DNA of 64,000 nucleotides from Natrinema sp. CBA1119 (GTDB lineage Archaea > Halobacteriota > Halobacteria > Halobacteriales > Natrialbaceae), in assembly GCF_002572525.1 (NCBI RefSeq), contig NZ_PDBS01000001.1, positions 2,480,001-2,544,000 of the forward strand, read 5' to 3'. The notes under the pieces are model-generated. The model did not search any database. It saw nothing but the letters and a program-made list of their open reading frames with translations, and was not told the origin of the DNA. A program made the position numbers and the translations under genes. Every line of letters begins with the position of its first letter. The first letter of the stretch is position 1. Shown here one piece after another: positions 17,176 to 25,388 of the stretch.

Positions 17176-18051
17176 CTAGCTGAACCAGCCCAGACCGCTG
17201 TCCTGGTCCTCGATTGCCTCGGCGAGGTCGGAACCGACTTCGTCGTCTCCGAGGTAGCCCAGGTGACTGAGGACGCTAAAGGTGACATCGACGTCGGTGT
17301 AATTGTCTGGGGTGTCGAATGGGCAGCCCGCACCGTCGTTACCGAGCGCGGCACCGAAGAGACCGCCGTAGGCCGATCCGACGGTCGTGTCGTTCTCGGA
17401 GTGGTAGTTACGGACTTCCTCGGCGTTGTCCTCGATACCGTCGTACCACTCACCACCACCGATTCCACCACTACAGACCATGTCTCCGTCTGCAGCAGCA
17501 CCGATGGGTGCGACGGTCTCGACCGTATAGCCGGGACCGATCTCGTTTATCGTCTCGAGGACGACGCGACCGCCCAGCGAGTGTCCGATGAGACGGACGT
17601 TGCCGCCGCCGTAGTCGTAGAAACCTTCGAGCATTTCGGCGAGTTCCTCGCCGACGTCTTCCGTCTCGGCGGTCGCACCCGCGAAATTAATTGTCGTGGC
17701 GTCCCATTCGATCGCGACGTAGGTGTCCGCTTCGTAGCCGGCGTCGATCATCGACTCGGCGACGTCCTCGGCTTGGCTTTCGACGGTCGTATCGCCGAAC
17801 CAGCCGTGGACGAAGATGAACAGTTCGTCTTCGACGGGAAGGGACTGAAAGGCGCCCGAACCGAATATGCTACTTCCGACGTCGATCACTTCGATGTCGG
17901 GACCGAGCAACTGTGCCGACGCCGACCCCGTCGTCGCTGCCAGTCCCGTCGCACCGACGATCGTCGTTCCGGTCGCCTTCAATAGCGCTCGTCGCGTTGA
18001 CGTGGTCAAACCGTCCGATTCCGACGTTCTATTACTATCGGTATCTGCCAT
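17176..18051 (-). CDS. Tat-exported alpha/beta hydrolase (lipase-like), paralog 1
   Basis: 291 residues. Tat signal TRRALLKATG followed by a hydrophobic stretch and an SASAQ cleavage region (about 19-47). The mature part is an alpha/beta hydrolase with oxyanion-side HGWFGD (82-87), nucleophile elbow GHSLGG (Ser158), a probable acid in SEND (Asp221) and a probable catalytic His in SHLGYLG (His263). Esterase or lipase activity on an extracellular substrate is expected; the substrate is unknown. First of five same-strand paralogs; it has no lectin domain. The upstream region is AT-rich. Confidence 0.88.
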   Translation of the reverse strand: MADTDSNRTSESDGLTTSTRRALLKATGTTIVGATGLAATTGSASAQLLGPDIEVIDVGSSIFGSGAFQSLPVEDELFIFVHGWFGDTTVESQAEDVAESMIDAGYEADTYVAIEWDATTINFAGATAETEDVGEELAEMLEGFYDYGGGNVRLIGHSLGGRVVLETINEIGPGYTVETVAPIGAAADGDMVCSGGIGGGEWYDGIEDNAEEVRNYHSENDTTVGSAYGGLFGAALGNDGAGCPFDTPDNYTDVDVTFSVLSHLGYLGDDEVGSDLAEAIEDQDSGLGWFS

Positions 18052-18437
18052 GATGCGGTGAATACGACCCCGCCTGCGAAGATATTATTTTCCACTATAA
18101 TATGAATGTATTAATATGGGGCCAAGATGTGAATCGACCGACCTTTCGACGGCAGTCGCCCGTCCGCATCAATCGACGGCCGATCCCGGCCGTTAGCAAT
18201 GCGCGCCGACGCCTGACAGTGGTCGCTTCTGCGATATCCAGTCGTTCGAACATCCGATAGATCGTTCATAGAGCGCGTACGATACGTCGATGGATCGACG
18301 AGCCTGACGAAAGGAGGCTGCCGACGGATACGCAAGTCCGGCCGGCTGGATTCGCCGACGGACCGCGGTGGATCATCCGACTACCTCCAGCCACCGTCCG
18401 AACTATCCGCGTCCGTGCAGCGTGGTCGGGTTCCGGA
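18052..18437. other. Intergenic, AT-rich promoter region upstream of hydrolase 1
   Basis: The ~70 bp next to 18051 is strongly AT-rich (around 18080-18120, with ATAATATGAATGTATTAATA) and probably holds the promoter of the minus-strand hydrolase. The rest has no credible gene. Confidence 0.5.
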
Positions 18438-19670
18438 TCAGACCTGCTCGAGGGTCCAGCGCTGCCACGCACCGCCGTTCGAGGACCACTGGTTCACGTT
18501 GGCACCGTCCGCCGTGCTCCCCTCGTAGACCTCGGCGACCTTGCCGCTGTTGGCGTTCTCCAGGGTGTAGGTCCCATCGCCGTTATCGAGGACGATCCAG
18601 TCCTGAGTCGGGTGGCCGGTATCGCCCCACTGCTGGACGTTCGCGCCGTCGGTCGTCTCCGCGTTCGCGACTTCCAGCAGCTTCCCGCTGTTGTCGTTCG
18701 TGAACGTGTACGTGCCGTCGCCGTTGTCGCTGACGACCCACTGCTGGCATGGGTGGCCGGTGTCGGCGTACTGCTGGACGTTCGCGCCGTCGCTCGTGTT
18801 CGCGTTCGCGACCTCGAGGAATTTCCCGCTGTTGGCGTTGGTGAGTCGGTAGGTCCCCTCAGCGATCTGTGCGGACGTTCCGCCGGCGAAACTGGCCGCC
18901 AGATCGTCCATAACGACGGTGGAATCGAGGTAGCTGAGGTGGTCGCTGACGTCGTTGGTCACGTCGATGCGCGTGAGATTGGCCGGCGGTGAACTGCCGG
19001 CACAGTCCGGATACAGGGCATTCATCGACTGGACGGCGGAGTCGTTCTCGGAGACGTACGCCCGGAACGCCGCGGCGCTGGCGGCGATCCCGTCGTGGTA
19101 GACACCGCCCTCGCAGACGGTGGAATCCGGCGTCCCCGTCCCAAACGACGCGGCCGTCTCGACCGCGGACCCGTCCTCGAGGGCGTTGAGCGTCTGCATC
19201 GTGACGATGCCGCCCAGTGAGTAGCCGACGATCCGGATGGTTCCGCCCGTTGAATCGTCGTAGTCCTCGATGAGGTCGGCCAGATTCTCGGACGCCTCGG
19301 AGCTCTCCTCGCCGATACCGACCGCATCCGTACTGAAGACGCCCGCGATGACGGTCGTGTCGTAGCCGGCGTCGGCGAGGCCGTCCTGGAGACTTTGGCC
19401 CTGATCGCCGGCGCTATCGCTGACGCCGCCGCCGTGCAGGTAAATCACCAGCTCGGATTCGTCGCTGTTGGGAAGTTCATCCGCGGCCCCGACGCCGTCG
19501 AGATCGAACTCGTCGACGCCGCTCGAGGACCACTGGGCGCTCGCCGCCCCGCTCGTCGCCGCGAGTCCGGTCGCGCTGGCAGCGGCCGCGCCGCTGAGGC
19601 GCAGCATCGTCCGTCGGTTTGTCTCGATCGATTCGCCAGTCGAGCCGACTCGGTCGTTGTCGTGACTCAT
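18438..19670 (-). CDS. Tat-exported alpha/beta hydrolase with C-terminal ricin-type lectin domain, paralog 2
   Basis: 410 residues. Tat signal NRRTMLRLSG and an SAQ cleavage region near residue 46. Hydrolase domain (about 50-260) with GYSLGG (Ser151), SEND (Asp210) and DHLSYLD (His244). Residues ~270-410 form a ricin/beta-trefoil lectin of three repeats, each with the pattern NSGK-LEVANA-TSDGANVQQ and DTGHP-Q-W. The lectin suggests the enzyme is directed to a polysaccharide or glycoconjugate. The first repeat of the pattern has HPCQQW, with an unusual Cys. Confidence 0.9.
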   Translation of the reverse strand: MSHDNDRVGSTGESIETNRRTMLRLSGAAAASATGLAATSGAASAQWSSSGVDEFDLDGVGAADELPNSDESELVIYLHGGGVSDSAGDQGQSLQDGLADAGYDTTVIAGVFSTDAVGIGEESSEASENLADLIEDYDDSTGGTIRIVGYSLGGIVTMQTLNALEDGSAVETAASFGTGTPDSTVCEGGVYHDGIAASAAAFRAYVSENDSAVQSMNALYPDCAGSSPPANLTRIDVTNDVSDHLSYLDSTVVMDDLAASFAGGTSAQIAEGTYRLTNANSGKFLEVANANTSDGANVQQYADTGHPCQQWVVSDNGDGTYTFTNDNSGKLLEVANAETTDGANVQQWGDTGHPTQDWIVLDNGDGTYTLENANSGKVAEVYEGSTADGANVNQWSSNGGAWQRWTLEQV

Positions 19671-20240
19671 CTTCGAGTAATCCGCTATCGTCTTCGGTAT
19701 TTTTCCTTATCATTCAATATTGAATTTATTTATAACTATCCGGTTCGTCCGTTGACTCGATTGGATTCGCGAATCGAGGAGCGGTACGGATCGGTGTCGA
19801 AGATTGCAGTCGTGATCGCCGTGGCCCGCACAACTCGAGTGACCGTTCACGGCGAACAGCGTCAACCGCGGTGCTGCCGGCGGTAGGGGCGTAATACGTT
19901 CATGCCGTTATACCGTTCTGTAGAACGAAGAACGCGTCCGTCGGGTGCTGGGAGGCGGGCCCGCTACCGGGACAGAACGGGGCACTCGCCGAGAGACGCT
20001 CGAGTGCATTCACTCCCGGACGATGCGATCGGAACCGGAACACGGTCGGGACGGCCGGATGCCGAACGGGAGAACCAGTTCGAGCCATCGTCCGGATACC
20101 CGAAGCGGCTCCTGATTTCGGACACGAGAGTGGATACCGTAACGGGGTTCCGAAGAGACGCGTTGGCGAAGAAAAACGATTCGGACGACTCTCACTGGTT
20201 TCGGATCGCTACCGGGACGGGTGGATGGGATCGGCCGCGA
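19671..20240. other. Intergenic region between hydrolases 2 and 3
   Basis: About 570 bp with no haloarchaeal-type coding frame. The end adjoining 19670 contains the promoter and palindrome of hydrolase 2, listed separately. The remainder shows no clear structure. Confidence 0.5.
19712..19725. promoter_or_regulatory. 14 bp perfect palindrome in the hydrolase 2 promoter
   Basis: ATTCAATATTGAAT is a perfect palindrome 42-55 bp upstream of the ATG at 19670. On the minus strand it lies just downstream of a TATA-like TTATAAATAA (about 19728-19737), the position expected for a repressor operator. The binding protein is unknown. Confidence 0.5.
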
Positions 20241-21125
20241 TTACAAGCTCCACCAGCTACCGTCGTCGTCCCCGTCGTCGCCACCGCTGCCGCTGGTACA
20301 GGAGCCGCTGTTGATGGCCGCGGCGAGGTCCGAACCGACGGTAGTGTCACCCAGATACGCGAGGTGGCTCCCGACGCTGTAGGTCACGTCGACGTCAGTG
20401 TAGTTCGCCCCGGGGGTACAGCCCGCGCCCTCCGTCCCGAGGGCGGTGTCGCCGAAGCCGCCGTACGCGCCGCCGACGGTCGAGTCGTTCTCGGAGTGAT
20501 AGTTCCGGACCTCGCAGGCGTTGCTGAGACCGGGGTTCCACGGGTCGTCACAGATCTCGGAACCGTCGGCGGCCGCGCCGAGTCCCGCGACGGTCTCGAT
20601 CTCGTAGCCGCTACTGAGCTTTGTCGCGGTCCAGTAAACGCAGCGGCCACCGAGCGAGTGACCGACGAGGCGGATGTTCCCGCCGCCGGCATCGTAGAAC
20701 TCCTCGATGAGACCGGCGACGACCTCGCCGACGTCCTCGGTGTCGGCCTCGGCACCGACGAAGTTGAGCGTAGTCCCGGGCCACTCGATCGCGACGGTCT
20801 CGTCGGGCGTATAGCCGCCGGACTCGAGGGAGTCTTGCACGTCGGTGGTCTGGCTCTCGACGGTGCTATCGCCAAACCAGCCGTGAATGAACACGAGCAC
20901 TTCGTCCGCGACGGGGATGCTGCCGTCGGCGCTCCAGCCGAGGAGCCCGTCGTCGACTCCGATCACGGTGGGGCCGCCGAACTGTGCGGATGCAGAGCCG
21001 GACGTGGCGGCCAGCCCCGCTCCGCCAACGATGGTCGTTCCAGTGGCCTTTAGGAGCGTTCGCCGGTCGGTCATTTGCGATTCGTCGGTCGTTTTCTCCT
21101 CGGCAGGACGGTCGGTGTCTGTCAT
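20241..21125 (-). CDS. Tat-exported alpha/beta hydrolase, paralog 3
   Basis: 294 residues. Tat signal DRRTLLKATG, SASAQ cleavage region near 48. Hydrolase with HGWFGD, GHSLGG (Ser157), SEND (Asp214) and SHLAYLG (His254). The C-terminus is a Gly/Asp/Ser tail. Two further cysteine-containing segments (EICDDPWNPG, SNACEVRNYH) could form disulfides. Almost identical over most of its length to paralog 5, so the two arose by recent duplication or gene conversion. No lectin domain. Confidence 0.9.
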   Translation of the reverse strand: MTDTDRPAEEKTTDESQMTDRRTLLKATGTTIVGGAGLAATSGSASAQFGGPTVIGVDDGLLGWSADGSIPVADEVLVFIHGWFGDSTVESQTTDVQDSLESGGYTPDETVAIEWPGTTLNFVGAEADTEDVGEVVAGLIEEFYDAGGGNIRLVGHSLGGRCVYWTATKLSSGYEIETVAGLGAAADGSEICDDPWNPGLSNACEVRNYHSENDSTVGGAYGGFGDTALGTEGAGCTPGANYTDVDVTYSVGSHLAYLGDTTVGSDLAAAINSGSCTSGSGGDDGDDDGSWWSL

Positions 21126-21547
21126 ACGACACCCACTCGTTTGGATGCGCGATGGTTGGGTTTAATTCTTCTATACGAAGTGTGTTTAATACATGGGCGA
21201 TATAGCAATTAGATACTATTAATTGGAAAAACAACTATTTTTGCTACGATTATTCACACTGGAGCGGCCGTTCGAACGGTTCTGATCGGCCGGAACGGCG
21301 ACTCGAGCACGGCTGTCACCGAATCGCTACCGATGGATCTCCTGTTTCGGATGGAGTATTGGTGCCGTTCAGAGCATCGGAATATGGGACCGAGGGATGC
21401 GACCGAGTCGAGAATTGTGAACTGTCCGGGTGGTGACGATACCCCCTCTCGGTGCTCGACGGGGAGTCGCTCGGTGGCGCTGGCGACTCCCGCGTGTTCG
21501 ACTATCCGATCGATGGATCAGAGAGCGCGTCCGTTACGGTCGATGGA
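21126..21547. other. Intergenic region between hydrolases 3 and 4
   Basis: About 420 bp without a credible gene. The 21126-21240 part is AT-rich and carries the promoter of hydrolase 3. Confidence 0.5.
21166..21191 (-). promoter_or_regulatory. Promoter motif shared by hydrolases 3 and 5 (copy upstream of 3)
   Basis: The minus strand reads TATTAAACACACTTCGTATA followed by GAAGAA, 41-66 bp upstream of the start at 21125. The matching motif occurs at the same distance upstream of hydrolase 5. The TATTAAAC/TTTTAAAC part is TATA-like. Confidence 0.55.
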
Positions 21548-22807
21548 TCAGATCTGCTCGAGGGTCCAGCGCTGCTGTGGACCGCCGTTCGAGGACCACT
21601 GGACCACGTTGGCACCGTCGGCCGTGCTTGACTCGAAGACATCGGCTACCTTGCCGCTGTTGGCGTTCTCTATGGTGTACGTCCCGTCGCCGTTGTCGAG
21701 AACGATCCAGTCCTGAGTCGGGTGGCCGGTGTCGACGTACTGCTGGACGTTCGCGCCGTCGCTCGTTTCCGCGTTCGCGACCTCGAGGAACTTCCCGCTG
21801 TTGGCGTTTTCGAACGTGTAGGTGCCGTCGCCGTTGTCGCTCACCACCCACTCCTGGGTCGGGTGGCCGGTGTCGGCGTACTGCTGGACGTTCGCGCCGT
21901 CGCTCGTCTCCGCGTTCGCGACTTCCAGCAGCTTTCCGCTGTTGACGTTCGTGAGCCGGTAGGTCCCCTCGGAGATTTCCGCGCCCGACCCGCCACCGCC
22001 GCCACTGCCGCCGCGGTCGACGGCGGGTGCGAAGTTACTGAGGTACGCCTGCCCGAAGCCGGTACTCGCCTTGTAGGTGGTGTGGCTGCCGACGGAGCCA
22101 CTGACGTCGACGTCCGCGTAGTTCGAGGGCAGCGAGCCGCCGCCCCAGCCACAGTCGGCCGGCCCGCTACCGAGTCGTGCAATGGAGTCGTTCGTCGAGT
22201 AGTAGTTCCCGGAGAAGTTCGCCACGTTCTCGATCGCCGTGTGGAACGCGGACCCTTCGCAGGGCGCGTCGGTGACCTCGTAGGAGCCGATCGTGTCGGC
22301 GTTTGCCACCCGGAAGCGACCCTCGGCTGCGGCCAGGAACTCGAACGTGACGATCCCGCCCATCGAGTGGCCGAGGATCCGGATCGTCGTGCCGGGGTTC
22401 GCCTGGATGTACCCCTCCATCCAGTCGGCGAAGTCCGCGCCCTGCTGGCGGGCGCTGGACTCGGCCGAACTGGGGAGCCCGCTGTCGTCCCAGGTGACCG
22501 CGGTCACCGTCTCGGTGTTGCCCAGTTGGCGGAGCGTGTCCTGAAGCGTCTGCGACTGGCTGACGCTGGCCGACGACCCGGTGTAGCCGTGGACGTTGAA
22601 GATCACCTCGTCCTCGCCCTGCGGTGCCGCCGACACCGGCGGGATTCCGCCCCGCAGGTCGACCTCCATGATGTTGTCGGTGTCCGCGGCGGCCGACCCC
22701 GCTGTGGTGCCGACCCCTACGGCCGCGATGGCGGTCGTTGCGGTGGACTTGAGGAGCGTTCGTCGATCGATCGAATGCGATTCGTCGGGGGTGTGCTTGT
22801 CTGACAT
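21548..22807 (-). CDS. Tat-exported alpha/beta hydrolase with C-terminal ricin-type lectin domain, paralog 4
   Basis: 419 residues from the ATG of MSDKHTPDES; an upstream in-frame ATG adds a basic leader that would displace the Tat signal (DRRTLLKSTA, about 14-42). Hydrolase domain with VHGYTG, GHSMGG (Ser148), STND (Asp207) and SHTTYK (His242). A Gly/Ser linker (265-276) leads to a three-repeat ricin-type lectin (about 279-419), nearly identical to that of paralog 2. The hydrolase part is more diverged than the lectin. Confidence 0.9.
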   Translation of the reverse strand: MSDKHTPDESHSIDRRTLLKSTATTAIAAVGVGTTAGSAAADTDNIMEVDLRGGIPPVSAAPQGEDEVIFNVHGYTGSSASVSQSQTLQDTLRQLGNTETVTAVTWDDSGLPSSAESSARQQGADFADWMEGYIQANPGTTIRILGHSMGGIVTFEFLAAAEGRFRVANADTIGSYEVTDAPCEGSAFHTAIENVANFSGNYYSTNDSIARLGSGPADCGWGGGSLPSNYADVDVSGSVGSHTTYKASTGFGQAYLSNFAPAVDRGGSGGGGGSGAEISEGTYRLTNVNSGKLLEVANAETSDGANVQQYADTGHPTQEWVVSDNGDGTYTFENANSGKFLEVANAETSDGANVQQYVDTGHPTQDWIVLDNGDGTYTIENANSGKVADVFESSTADGANVVQWSSNGGPQQRWTLEQI

Positions 22808-23089
22808 GCGACGCTTTCTCATTTCGGTACGAGCCGATTGGTTCTTCCCCCGCTCTTCTGAGCACATTCAAGGCCCATATGATGAAATATTAGGGATTGG
22901 TCCCCCTCTATCAACACCTCCGATTACCAGTTGCCGGTCGAGCAGGAGCGACGGGTGAGCATCGCTGCTGGTCGGCGTACCTGAATGACCGAAACTGACG
23001 GCTGCTCGCCGTCGGCTACCGGAAAAACGAGTGTGTCAAGTTCAAGCAGTTGGTCGGTACGCCCTGAAATCAGTGCAGTCTACCGGGAG

Positions 23090-23971
23090 TTAGAAGTCGA
23101 ACCAGCCGCCGTCATCGCCGCCGTCGCCACCGCCGCTGCTGGAACAGGAACCGGCGTTGATCGCATCGGCGAGGTCCGAACCGACGGCATCGTCACCCAG
23201 ATACGCGAGGTGGCTGCCGACGCTATAGGTTACGTCGATGTCGCTGTAGTTCGCCCCAGGATTGCAGCCCGCACCCTCGGTCCCGAGAGCGGTATCGCCC
23301 CAGCCGCCGTAGGCGGAGCCGACGGTCGAGTCGCTCTGGGAGTGGTAGTTGCGAACCTCGCAGGCGTTGCTGAGCCCCGGGTTCCACGGGTCGCCACAGA
23401 TCTCGGAGCCGTCGGCGGCCGCGCCGAGTCCCGCGACGGTCTCGATTTCGTAGCCGCTACTGAGCTTTGTCGCGGTCCAGTAGACACAGCGCCCACCCAG
23501 CGAGTGACCGACGAGGCGGATGTTCCCGCCGCCGGCGTCGTAGAACTCCTCGACGAGGCCGGCGACGACCTCGCCGACGTCCTCGGTATCGGCCTCGGCA
23601 CCGATGAAGTTGAGCGTGGTCCCGGGCCACTCGATGGCCACGGTCTCGTCCGGTGAATAGCCGCCGGACTCGAGGGAGTCTTGCACGTCGGTGGTCTGGC
23701 TCTCGACGGTGCTATCGCCAAACCAGCCGTGAATGAACACGAGCACTTCGTCCGCGACGGGGATGCTGCCGTCGGCGCTCCAGCCGAAGAGGCCGTCGTC
23801 GACTTCGATCACTTCGGGGCCGCCAAGGAACTGTGCGGACGCAGAGCCGGACGCCGCGGCGAGACCCGCGCCGCCGACGATGGTCGTTCCGGTGGCCTTC
23901 AGGAGGGTTCGTCGGTCGGTCGTCGATTCGTCGGTTGCCGGCTGTTCGCCGAGGTTGTCGTTGTCTGTCAT
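23090..23971 (-). CDS. Tat-exported alpha/beta hydrolase, paralog 5
   Basis: 293 residues from the ATG of MTDNDNLGEQ. Tat signal DRRTLLKATG and an SASAQ cleavage region. HGWFGD, GHSLGG (Ser157), Asp of SQSD (214) and SHLAYLG (His254). Near-identical to paralog 3, with scattered substitutions (for example SEND to SQSD, with the Asp kept). Ends in a Gly/Asp tail, no lectin. Confidence 0.9.
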   Translation of the reverse strand: MTDNDNLGEQPATDESTTDRRTLLKATGTTIVGGAGLAAASGSASAQFLGGPEVIEVDDGLFGWSADGSIPVADEVLVFIHGWFGDSTVESQTTDVQDSLESGGYSPDETVAIEWPGTTLNFIGAEADTEDVGEVVAGLVEEFYDAGGGNIRLVGHSLGGRCVYWTATKLSSGYEIETVAGLGAAADGSEICGDPWNPGLSNACEVRNYHSQSDSTVGSAYGGWGDTALGTEGAGCNPGANYSDIDVTYSVGSHLAYLGDDAVGSDLADAINAGSCSSSGGGDGGDDGGWFDF

Positions 23972-24012
23972 GCGACGTGCAGTGGTATCACATGATAGAT
24001 GATGCAATTTTC

Positions 24013-24037
24013 TCTTCTATATGGAGCGTGTTTAAAA
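24013..24037 (-). promoter_or_regulatory. Promoter motif shared by hydrolases 3 and 5 (copy upstream of 5)
   Basis: The minus strand reads TTTTAAACACGCTCCATATA followed by GAAGA, 42-66 bp upstream of the start at 23971, mirroring the motif at 21166-21191. Confidence 0.55.
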
Positions 24038-24306
24038 CAATACCGAGAGCGGTCTATGGCTGGAATGGTACCGTTCAGGCGAACGCGTTTCGGAACGATC
24101 CGATCCCGACCGCTCTCGGCGGAACGCGTCGCGTCGAAATGTGTCGCGTTTCCGGTGCGCGCTTTCGCACCTACCCGCGTGGTACGCGCGACCGGCTATC
24201 GATCGGCTTGCTGCGGATCGGGACATCGAACCGACTCGCACCGCGAGTCCGTCGGCGATCACGGAATCTTCAACGTTATATCGTTCCGGCCGAAAGCGGA
24301 GGCGTA

Positions 24307-25134
24307 ATGCGCGAGGAGGCGACGGCGTTCGTCCCCGGCCACGTCACGGGCTTTTTCAGTGCCCATCCAGACGACGATCCGACGAAAGCCGGCTCACGAG
24401 GCGCGGGACTGACGCTGACGGACGGTGTCGACGTAACGCTCGAGCCAGCGACGGAGACGACCGTCGTACTCGACGGGACAGAAATCGATGTCGACCCGGT
24501 AGCGACCGTCCTCGAGACGCTCGACGCGACCGCTCGAGTCGAGGCGAACTCCCAACTCCCGCTCGGAGCGGGGTTCGGTGTCTCGGGAGCGATGGCACTC
24601 GGGACGGCGCTCGCGGCCAACCGCGTCTTCGATCGCAAGCTCTCGATGAACGAACTCGTCACGATCGCCCACGGTGCCGAGGTCCAGGCCGGGACGGGAC
24701 TCGGAGACGTGGTTGCCCAGGCCCACGGTGGCGTCCCGATCCGCCTCGAGCCCGGCGGACCCCATCACAACGAACTCGATGCGATTCCCGCCCGCGCACG
24801 GGTCGAATATATCTCGTTCGGCGAACGCTCGACGGCCGACGTGCTCTCCGGCGATACGGAGGCGCTGACCGCCGCCGGGAAGGCAGCGCTCGCGCGGGTC
24901 GTCGAAGAGCCGACGTTGCTCTCCTTCCTGTACGCCTCGAGGCTGTTCGCGCGCGATGCAGGGCTGCTGACAACACAGGTCTCGGAGGCGATCACCGATG
25001 TCTCGACGGCCGGCGGACAGGCGTCGATGGCCATGCTCGGCGAAACCGTCTTCGCGCTCGGGACGGGGCTATCCGATGCGGGCTACGAGCCCTCGGTCTG
25101 TGCCACGCATCCAGCCGGTGCAGTGCTCAAGTAG
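24307..25134 (+). CDS. Pantoate kinase (archaeal CoA biosynthesis)
   Basis: 275 residues of the GHMP kinase superfamily with the Gly-rich ATP loop LPLGAGFGVSGAMALGTAL (about 80-98) and the family N-terminus AFVPGHVTGFF. It phosphorylates pantoate to 4-phosphopantoate, the archaeal route that replaces bacterial PanC/CoaA chemistry. The next enzyme of the pathway is encoded 3.2 kb downstream on the same strand. Start ATG MREEATAFVPG. Confidence 0.92.
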   Translation: MREEATAFVPGHVTGFFSAHPDDDPTKAGSRGAGLTLTDGVDVTLEPATETTVVLDGTEIDVDPVATVLETLDATARVEANSQLPLGAGFGVSGAMALGTALAANRVFDRKLSMNELVTIAHGAEVQAGTGLGDVVAQAHGGVPIRLEPGGPHHNELDAIPARARVEYISFGERSTADVLSGDTEALTAAGKAALARVVEEPTLLSFLYASRLFARDAGLLTTQVSEAITDVSTAGGQASMAMLGETVFALGTGLSDAGYEPSVCATHPAGAVLK

Positions 25135-25347
25135 GGACCTGCTCCGCTCTGTCGCTATCCCCTCGTCGTCCGGTGACCGTTTTCGGTCCCGGTTTCGGTG
25201 ACCGAACGTATCCGATATCGGGAATAGTGGTCGTTTTCGCTACGATAGAGTGCGTAACTCGATCGCGACGAATCGGCACAGATCGGTGGCCGGTGCGACT
25301 CGAGGGACCCCGTCTTCTCATGACAGATTTTGTATTGGTAGCCAGAA

Positions 25348-25355
25348 CTTTATTA
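25348..25355 (+). promoter_or_regulatory. TATA-like box before the DUF1508-repeat gene
   Basis: CTTTATTA lies 34-41 bp upstream of the ATG at 25389, a spacing that gives a short leader or leaderless transcript. Confidence 0.45.
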
Positions 25356-25388
25356 TGGTTCGTTCAAGTTATCCGGTCAAGTTTGACA

